Shown here in pieces: positions 56,201 through 64,000 of a DNA stretch of 64,000 bases. The position numbers and the translations under genes are program-made. The stretch comes from Membranipora membranacea (Eukaryota; Bryozoa; Gymnolaemata; Cheilostomatida; Membraniporidae): contig OU612067.1 of NCBI GenBank assembly GCA_914767715.1, positions 12,026,001 to 12,090,000 of the forward strand, given 5' to 3'. Positions within the stretch are counted from its first letter, which is position 1. The number at the start of each line of letters is the position of its first letter. Under the pieces are notes generated by a model. The model worked only from the letters and a program-made list of their open reading frames with translations. It searched no databases and was not told the origin of the DNA.

Positions 56201-59200
56201 TTATATACATTTATACATTTAAATGCTTTTTCTAGTACAGATGTACATCCATGAATAACTGGCAAGATATCCCCAATAACCAAAGAAAGTGTGGTTACTC
56301 AGCTTATCAGAATGTGACTTGTGAGATCAGAGCTCAGAACACCAACAAGAACAAAAACAGTCTGAGTGCCACAGCCTCACAATATACGAAATGTCAAAGT
56401 AAGATCTTTATCAAAAAACACTATGTTTTCATAACAATTGCTTGCTCTAAATAAAAAAGGTGTGTGTTTTTCCTGAGACAAAAAAAAATAATACACTGTT
56501 AATAGCAATGTTACACCAAAAATAATTGCTGGAATTCATACAAAATGGTGTAGATGACTATCAGTGGTTAATCATATCATGAGATGGTGAGCTTGGTCAC
56601 ACATGAACTCCTTGGATGATAATCTAGTTGTACCATGAAGATCTTCAAGCTTGTCTCGTTGTTCAGATTGTGTGAGTAAGCAAGTATTGAGAATGTCACT
56701 CATATGTTATGCGTATAAATTCTTGAAGAACATTAGCACATTATTAAACTCGGAATAAGTTTTTAAAAAAAAGAGAGTAAACCTGACAACTATGAGATGT
56801 CTGCTCTTGTCTGGTCAGTGTTATCTCAGCTGTCGAAGTGATGATTCAATTGATATTTTTGTATTTGGAAACAGGTCCTGATAAAGTAATCATGAACTCT
56901 CAGCCTAGTAGATCAGCGTCACCAGAGATGAATGATGGAAGGCTTCGCTGGAAATACACAATCACTTGGCAGGTAAGAATATAGACATAAGATACACATG
57001 ACAGACGCATATTAATAGTTACATTCCATCCTTTTTCATAAATATTGTGACTTCTGACTCAAGACAGTTAAACTATTTTCATTGCAAACATGGATATACA
57101 GTTTGAAACATTTAACAATCAAGTCATTTTGTCTTCCAGAATCCAATCAACATCAAGTGCGCAAGAATCAGAGGAAACAACCCCTACCGAATACGTGGCT
57201 ATGAACTTACAGGATGGAACAACTTACAAACTAATAGATACCAGTTCCATACAGATGGATATGAGACAATTTCACTTCATGTCAAAGTTTACAATAATGA
57301 AGATTATCTATCAGCTGAAGAGGAGATAACTTTTATAACAGACAGACTCAGTGAGTATACATAAACATTTTGTAAAAAATAATTGGGATTGTACAGTACA
57401 CTCAATTTTACACCTAAAACTACATATTAAAGCTAGGTAGATAATCCCTAATGCTTTCCGAAAAATATAACCAGAATAATTGTTGAATCTTTTCTTAATA
57501 AATATGATTCATAATGGTTTGAGGATAGGTTGCAAACAGGTAAAAATGTCTTCTCACCTCAGCTAGACCGAACCATGGAGAATTTAGATGAACTATAATT
57601 TGAAATACTTCTATCCGTTATGGCTGTGAATTCTTTGATACATTTCTTTAAATGTGGTGCAAATTTTATGGAAATCTAATCTTTTTCCTCATCATAATTA
57701 TGCATTGCAAGAATTGTAACAAAGTAGCTGCCACAAAAGGTGGCGGATCTTTTTTTATATGACTGATCTGGATACCTAGCTCATTGCATCCTGGAACATG
57801 GTTTTTAGCAGCTTGACAGTGAAAAATGCATCATTCCCAAGGCCAGTACCTAGCAATAGTGAATCTTTCATATGAACTTCACATTTCAACAGACACTAAT
57901 ATTTACATGAAATATGTTTTCTTTGATCTTCAGATCCACAGACAAAACCTCAGAACTTTGTTTTGACATCAACTTCTTCCAGTTGTGTTCAGCTATCTTG
58001 GAACCCTCCAACATATCTCAATTCACCCCCAACTGAAGTTTATTACCGGGTAAGTGCGTGAAAAAAAATGGTAACATACTTTGAATTGTCATTCGATCTT
58101 AACTCTGAAAGAATTTTAACTGAGAATTTCAATTGACAGCATAACTGCAATTCTAATGGATAGAGGACAGTCAACAACAATCAACAAGTGTGCACATTTT
58201 CACCGTTCACAGAAGTGACTTGTTTACTAAAAGCGATAAACAATATGGGGGACTGTACTACAGCGACCTCTACTTCAACAACACTCTGTTCAGGTAGAGT
58301 GAAGGCATCTAATTAATTTTATGTGGCCCTTTGTTAGTTGAATTGGTGGTAAATCAGCACATAGCTTGAATTGTGAAGTAATATGATAAATATTTCACTA
58401 ACAAAATATATGGTCCAACATTGCAAATGACATCTGATAAATATAGGGGCGATGTCAGCGTGATAATCAACATCTCCATGAATGATCAACAACCCTGGTC
58501 TCTTTAGAATGCTGCTCTAAATTGTGTATCTGTTTATACTTCTTCAGAACCATCATCTCCAAGAAACATCCTCTTCATCGACCAGGGCACAGCTATGAAT
58601 TCTGGACGTGTTAGACGCAAATACAGTGTAAACTGGACAGTAAGCCTAGATCATCTTCTTTATTGCACAACCCCTATATCACCATGTCTTGCTATATTTC
58701 ACAGAGATTGAACAGTTACTGGCAGTGTCTGAGAAACTATCGACATGTTATTGTTAAAGTTAATTCTTTGAAAACATGCAAAATAAATTCAAATTAAACT
58801 TTACTAATGGAGGACGCCATCATGAATCCATTTTATAATATTTACTATAGGAGCCAGAGGAGATCAACTGTCGATCCCTGAGATCAAGCAACAAGTACGC
58901 ATTCAAGGATCCTAACGGGAATTGGCATAACACTAATAACAACAATTACATCATCTACACGGAAGGCTATGTTCAGGTCACAGTAGGAGTAACAGCTACC
59001 AATAACCAAAACTTGATCTCTACTGAGGCAAGAGCTGACAAAATCACTCATTCGTTACGTAAGTGCATTTAGCACCATATCTCAAAGTGAGATCAATGCT
59101 CATGATAGGCTGTTAGATAGGATGTTCTGATTAGTGTTTCCCTTTGTCACTGTCCAGAAATAATTTTCCCTGTAAGAGGGGCACACACGCTGTCAATCTT

Positions 59201-62200
59201 TGTTTGACATTGTATTTTATTCACATTCTGTAATAATTCTAGAAGTCCCTCATTCCAAATTCTAGAGACAAACGGTCATACCAATTTTCATGACATGTCC
59301 ATGCTGAATATCTAATTCCACGTTTGAAGTTTTATTGTATAATATTCATTTTCTCAAAAAATAATTAATGAATTAAGAAAAAGTAACTATTAGATGCTTG
59401 TATATGCAACCTTTTTGTTGGTAGAAGGGTATACTCTAAGTGCAAATACTTGTAATATCTTGAAAAATACATCCTCTATCCATAATGTTTGAGTCTTGTT
59501 GGAAGTGGATAGATATTTGACTTATAGTACAGCAGAATTTTGTCAATTTGTCTTTTAGGGCCGCAAAAGGCACCAAGGATGGTGGAGATTTTCTCAAGTA
59601 CTCCTAACTGCACCACTATGACCTGGGACCATCCTCAGTATGCAAACGGACAACTACAGTTTTATCAGGTACAATCAAATAGCCAATAAGTTATTGGGTA
59701 ATGCTCCGATCAGGTCTTATTAAATTATTTCCATATTTATATTTGCCTTAAAACTGGCATCTTACAACTGAAGCCAATTTTTTTGTTCATTTTTCTGGAG
59801 GAAATTCTGATGGGTTCATTCTAAATATTAGCACGGCTGTATTATACTATCATTATGTGTGTGTGTCTGCAGGTTAATACATCAAATTGAAATTTTAGTA
59901 CAAGTGTACTGGTGATGGTGACTGGGTAGAATTTACTGGAGACGGAACTCTACGCAACGGAACCAGATGTGATTACAGTCCCTACAGTCAGGTCTCCTGT
60001 AGAGTCAGAGCACGAAATAATCAAGGGTGGAGTGATGAGGCCTCTGTTGGGTCAATAAGGACATTGTGTGACAGTGAGTATTGCAGAATGAAGGACAGGC
60101 AGCAAATTGTATATTTTTAAAATATAAAAACAAAAAAAATTATGGCTTATCTCAAAAAGTATTTGAAATATGAATTGTAGTGTTTGTTTAACCAGAAAAC
60201 ACATCAATATAAATCATGAAATCTAAGAAAATAGAAATTCACGCCAACAATGTTTAGCTTGGTTGAAAGGTAATTTATTATATTTTTCAGATCCTACCAA
60301 ACCACAAAATTTGCAAATAACTTATATGGAAGAAAGGAGCAATGAAGGAAGAGACAGATTGAGATACAGAATAAGTTGGCAGGTGATATGCAGCCTTTTT
60401 AATTTCATGAACAAAAAAGGTTTTGATTTACAGGAGTATAATGTTCTTAAAAGAGGTAGTCATGGAGGTTGAGACTGTTAGACTTTGGAGCTTAGTGCAC
60501 CTACCAGCTAATACCCAAATCCTCTATTCTTGCTGAACCAGGTATCTACAATTAACTTTGATCTGAAGATGAAAACTCTTCCCTGAAATCATAATAACTA
60601 ATCTATTTCCATGTTGTAATTTTCCCAGAATCCAACATTGCACAACTGCAATAACCTGCGAGCCACAAAGACATTCAGAGTTTCTTCTTCAAATTACGCT
60701 GGTTACAAATTTAGAGTACCAAATCACTGGGATGTATATGCTGATGGTGTTTCAAATGTCACTGCAGTTGTTGAGGCATTTAATAATGGTGGCAACAAAT
60801 CAATTGCTGAAACAACAACCATAACAACCCGAGCTATGAGTAAGTGACCAGAGGCTTGTTTGAAATGAATGAACAAAATATGAAAATGTGTATTTGCTAA
60901 ATAAGCGCATATGAATGGATGGACATTCAGAAAAATTGATGTTTGGGAAATAAAATTTTATCTTTTGCCCTTTAGTTGGTAGGAGTTGATGCTGAAATAT
61001 TGTATTGCCTTATTCTAAAACATGTTCCACTATTGAAGAATGAGTAAACTCCCTCAGTTCCATTCACGTTTGCTCGCATTTGAGCAGCAAAGTAAAAATA
61101 TGATTGATTGATCATCTGATAGTTTGCTTCCTTTTATTGAAATATTACCTATCCCCATACTATTTAACTGCAAAGCTCATGATGTATATATACCACTCCT
61201 GTCCAACATATTTGTTCCACAGGGCCTCAGACTATTCCCACAGCTTTCAGTGTTGTCTCAAAAACATATGAGTGTGTTACATTGACATGGGGAGGACCAC
61301 AATACCCAAACGGAAATATTTCTCATTACCAGGTTTGTAATCTGTTGATGAAGACTATCATGTGGTTCCTTGGTGTTGCGGTGCATTCCTTACAAGTATG
61401 CCGTACTGGTTGATTGTATATTTTTATAACCGCCATCTTATATGGTAATGCCATGACCATTGATAGAACGAAAACGTTCATCAAATCATTTTGAGGTAAG
61501 TAAAATTGTTCAGCTGATAAATTTGCTTAAAAAATAAATTCAATTCCATCATGTTTCAATGATCGCTGATTTTATTGCAACAGCAAAATCACTAGACAGT
61601 TTATTTCCAAAAATATTCAAGCTCCGTTTTGTAATGCCAGCAGCTAGGAAAATATGATTTACACACTGTGGTAAATGCTCCATAGAAAAAGTGAAACTTG
61701 ATTTGGGTCTAAATATGCATGGAACGAAGACAGTGTGACAAAGAGCAATCACCATTCCTGTATAAAAACTTGCAATAAAAGTTCACCAAATATACTACCT
61801 AGTTCACTGGCAAATAGAGCTCATGAGTTGCGATTTTCTCTCTCAGCTTATTGTTTGGGCCATCAGAGCAGAAGCCAGCGATGGACAATATCAAATCCGT
61901 TCCAAATCAAAATCATCGAAGATTCTCTTGACAGGGTTTCTGAGGAATTGTCTCCCTCATTCTATCTCACTCTCTAATTTTTACTTCTCATAGTTCAAAT
62001 GCACAGGAAACGATACTTGGACAACTATAAGCAGAACAAGCTTCACCATAGACCATTGTGTTTATGATGCACACAAAGAAGTAGACTGTCATATTAAAGC
62101 TACAAATCAAATTGGAGACAGCAATGTGGCAAGTCAGGACACAACAACCCTCTGCACATGTGAGCTAAAACAACTATGTATACATCTTGACTGTTCTGAT

Positions 62201-63900
62201 ATTTTGAATGAAGCTTTTTTATTTTTGTTGAGAAAAGAATAAAGAGAGCCCACCACTTGAACTTTAAGCGAAGGCACTCAGATTGAGTAGTAAATTTAAT
62301 GACTAAATCAGGCACTGGTTGTTTTAAGTAAAGAGGTGTTCTTTCTTCCATCTAACCTTAACTTGACCCAGAGTGTAGATCTTGCAAAGAACACATATAA
62401 TCACGTAACAAGCTATCGCACAACCATATTACCAGAACAGTTCTTCAAATAACACCCATACCCTAAATATTTCCACTCAAGAAGTTTCTCTGCCAGTTTC
62501 AAGTCTGCTCCAGAATGTGATCAACAGCAATGTAGTCAATCACAGGTTCTAATGATTGACCTAAACTTATTTTTTTCTTGCAGATGATAAGTGTCACAGA
62601 AATTAGGGTTTTAGTCAAACACCCTCTAGTGTCTCTACTTTGTGCTCGAACATTGGACCACACAATGGATATGAGTTGAAAGAGACATTAGAGGTTACAA
62701 ATCTAGCAATGAGCTAGTCTTATATATTAATGTTTTATGTATTATTTTCATTTGTTTCAGACCCGACGTTGCCTAAAGATCTTGCAGGCTATCTAAGTCA
62801 GGACATAGATAACACGACGGGTACACAGAGGCGGAGGATTACGTTGAACCTGCCAATTCAGGTGAAAAAAACACAAATCAGTTTGATATCGGGTTCAGTT
62901 TTAACTTTTTTGGTCGTGACTGTCATCAGACTCACTTGACTTAAACATATCGCAATATTTAATAGCATTTGATTAAGCAAACAGATTCTGATATCGTTTG
63001 CAAAATGTCTTCACATTAAATAAATGTACTTTGTGTCTTTCAAATATCAGGATATTAATCCGAAATGTGAGGAGGTGAGAAACAACGGAATATCATTCCT
63101 GGTTGTCGGAACTGAGAAGGAGGCACAAAATACATTCCCTATTACTGATCTGGATGCAGTGACAAAATATTCAGTATACGTATCATGGTGAGGAATGACC
63201 AAGGATTCCAGACAAATACTACTGTTGTGTATGAGACAGGAGAGTTAGGTAAGCTACACATCTTCATTAACAGATGTGTATACGGGTTTACACACATTTT
63301 CCATGTAACTGATATTGCAGCCAATATCAATATACTTCGTGATAAAGTGTCAATACCTAGAAGCCTTCTGCATGATTGTCTAAATTTAAGAATAATATTT
63401 CTTATTTTTCTACAATGACAATGCCCTAAAGTAGTAGTGCAAGATCGTCGGTCACTGTTTGATCTTCGGATGGGCATAAACTGAAATTAGTAATGATATG
63501 TGCAGTATTTCCCTCAGACTGCAACGATAACAAAAGAACTGAGCTGTGTGAACTGAGATAATAGCACATTAGGCATGACCTAGCGGTCTAACCTTCACAG
63601 ACCCTAACAATATCTCTGTAGCATATATTATATGTGAGAAGTCTACTTCTTTTAGCAGGCTATTCACATAAAAGTTGTGACTATGATTTTACTCACACAA
63701 AATTAGTCAGTTTCCAACAAACAACACATCAATTTGTTTCTTTTACCTTCAACCACAAAATGGTAACTTTCTCTTTATTTACTCCTCTTTTAACAGCTCC
63801 TTACTCAGAACCAAGACTACAACTTGAGATGAACAGCTCCTGCGCAATTTTGAATTTGGAGCCACCCATTGATCGGAACGGCTTTATCACCCAATATGAA
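47214..63900 (+). CDS. Gene 3: F5/8C plus FN3-repeat receptor, paralogue of gene 1 (3' partial)
   Basis: Signal peptide exon, two F5/8C exons and seven A-B-C-D blocks of FN3-like exons (the seventh only A) run off the right edge. Blocks 5 to 7 correspond exon by exon to gene 1, so the missing 3' part is expected to hold the membrane-proximal region, a transmembrane helix and perhaps PTP domains. The product would be a secreted or membrane receptor with a lectin-like tip. Lesions: decayed A exon of block 3, TAG in the B exon of block 4 (58161), +1 frameshift in the D exon of block 6. Because A+B and C+D are phase 1-1 modules, skipping the affected pairs would restore the frame, so a spliced product cannot be excluded. 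Confidence 0.75.
48211..48420 (-). repeat. tRNA-derived SINE in the first intron of gene 3
   Basis: Read on the minus strand, 'GGGTTCGAATCC' is a B box, followed by a 'CCCCAGGTGTG' body shared with the SINE near 8154. The A-box half (48370-48420) is less clear. Confidence 0.5.
50674..52586 (+). CDS. Gene 3 FN3 block 1 (A, B, C, D exons)
   Basis: Exons 50674-50786, 51423-51585, 51860-51957, 52370-52586. A: 'PTHVTATSPNADTVRINWQP' and 'YTMKYQ'. B: 'YRCGDESWSNM' to 'YTCSVRVDKSP'. C: 'RERWRFEITWS'. D: 'YRLSCLTSVDGKYKV' and 'YYTDGNVNLAIKVWSRN'. Intact phases. This is the most diverged block, as expected for the first repeat. Confidence 0.8.
52733..52826 (-). repeat. tRNA-like SINE fragment
   Basis: In minus reading, 'GTGGCTCAGTTTGTTAGAGT' fits an A box and 'GGTTTGAAACC' a B box. 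It lies in the intron between blocks 1 and 2 of gene 3. Confidence 0.55.
53407..55456 (+). CDS. Gene 3 FN3 block 2
   Basis: Exons 53407-53522 (A, 'RPTNVGLTAPVDNCVQVSY'), 53915-54083 (B, 'YKCTAMSNWQTIPTNKRKC' with a run of six Asn), 54964-55061 (C, 'GRLRWKYTITWQ') and 55243-55456 (D, 'YEFYTDGNEVISLGVKVYNN'). All intact. Block 3 is a recent copy of this block, including flanking intron sequence. Confidence 0.85.
55836..57350 (+). CDS. Gene 3 FN3 block 3, with decayed A exon
   Basis: Exons 56236-56398 (B, 'YRCTSMNNWQDIPNNQRKCG'), 56875-56972 (C, identical to block 2 over its last 14 codons apart from an NN/ND change) and 57140-57350 (D, 'IRGYELTGWNNLQTNRYQFH'). The A copy at 55836 starts 'PQIRPRNVGLTAPADGC' after a good acceptor, then loses similarity, hits a stop and has no donor. 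Without it, B would be out of phase with the preceding D exon, so splicing probably joins block 2 D directly to block 3 C. Confidence 0.75.
57934..59058 (+). CDS. Gene 3 FN3 block 4, B exon with in-frame TAG
   Basis: Exons 57934-58049 (A, 'LTSTSSSCVQLSWNPP'), 58140-58293 (B), 58548-58639 (C, 'RVRRKYSVNWT') and 58851-59058 (D, 'YIIYTEGYVQVTVGVTATNN'). B reads 'HNCNSNG', TAG (58161-58163), then 'RTVNNNQQVCTF' and 'VTCLLKAINNMGD'. The stop replaces a Trp found in the other B exons, a one-base TGG to TAG change. A+B together are 270 nt, so skipping both keeps the frame. Confidence 0.8.
59559..60839 (+). CDS. Gene 3 FN3 block 5
   Basis: Exons 59559-59668 (A, 'NCTTMTWDHPQYANGQLQFY'), 59899-60073 (B, 'YKCTGDGDWVEFTGDGT'), 60291-60382 (C, 'GRDRLRYRISWQ') and 60629-60839 (D, 'HWDVYADGVSNVTAVVEAFN'). 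The last three match gene 1 exons 3373-4965, with strong identity in C and in the 'VEAFNN.GNKS' part of D. Intact. Confidence 0.85.
61223..63247 (+). CDS. Gene 3 FN3 block 6, D exon frameshifted
   Basis: Exons 61223-61332 (A, 'PQTIPTAFSVVSKTYECVTL'), 61994-62159 (B, 'FKCTGNDTWTTISRTSF'), 62761-62861 (C, 'RRRITLNLPIQ') and 63051-63247 (D). D is 197 nt against 196 in gene 1, and the frame breaks near 63179: 'LDAVTKYSVY' is followed in the next frame by 'MVRNDQGFQTNTTVVYETGE'. C+D could be skipped without changing the frame. Confidence 0.8.
63797..63900 (+). CDS. Gene 3 FN3 block 7, A exon at the window edge
   Basis: 'PYSEPRLQLEMNSSCAILNL' and 'DRNGFITQYE' match gene 1 exon 6737-6840 in length (104 nt) and phase. 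The following B exon is beyond the right edge. Confidence 0.85.
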
Positions 63901-64000
63901 GTACGTATTATGTTTTATGAAGCAAGTGAAATGGATAATATTGGCTTCAGAAAACTATTTGGTGTGTACCTATTTCAGTGATTAGGAGAAAACATTTAAG

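Overview
The window is nuclear DNA from a multicellular animal, not a prokaryote. It is AT-rich and gene-poor per kilobase. Coding sequence is split into many short exons (37 to 283 nt) with GT-AG borders, and animal-type retrotransposons and SINE-like elements lie between and inside genes. The domain mix (receptor tyrosine phosphatase, fibronectin III, F5/8-type C, Sushi) together with DIRS, RTE, Gypsy and CR1/Jockey-like elements suggests a marine invertebrate. I cannot name the species.

Three related receptor genes lie head to tail on the + strand. Gene 1 (3373-23482, 5' end off the left edge) encodes FN3 domains, a membrane-proximal region with a furin-like site, one transmembrane helix, a catalytically complete PTP domain (D1) and a degenerate second PTP domain (D2) with an in-frame TAA. 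Gene 2 (34462-37144) is a short decayed relative. It keeps the membrane-proximal region, has an extra Sushi exon and a transmembrane helix, and ends in a short tail with tyrosine motifs instead of phosphatase domains; it has several in-frame stops. Gene 3 (47214-63900, runs off the right edge) starts with a signal peptide and an F5/8C/fucolectin-like domain, then repeats a four-exon A-B-C-D block. A+B and C+D each look like one FN3-like domain, and both pairs are phase 1-1 modules. Gene 1's ectodomain exons match blocks 5 to 7 of gene 3 in order and phase, so the genes arose by tandem duplication. Gene 3 carries one decayed A exon, one in-frame TAG and one frameshift.

Mobile DNA fills the rest. 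1-2377 (minus) is a DIRS-like retroelement fragment with RT, a CCCH Gag and an SGNH-hydrolase-like ORF, apparently with introns. 18390-21372 is an RTE-type LINE inside a gene 1 intron, flanked by a 16-bp direct repeat. 27035-30830 is a broken Ty3/Gypsy element with one LTR, which cuts into a minus-strand exon of an unknown gene (two phase-compatible exons, 30831-32279). 40931-45390 is a LINE with intact ORF1 and ORF2. Two copies of a CACTA-type MITE with a tRNA-like core, several tRNA-derived SINEs and four fold-back repeats lie in introns and spacers.

Exon borders were read by eye, then checked by phase arithmetic and by comparing paralogous exons. Intron-level calls are predictions without transcript support.
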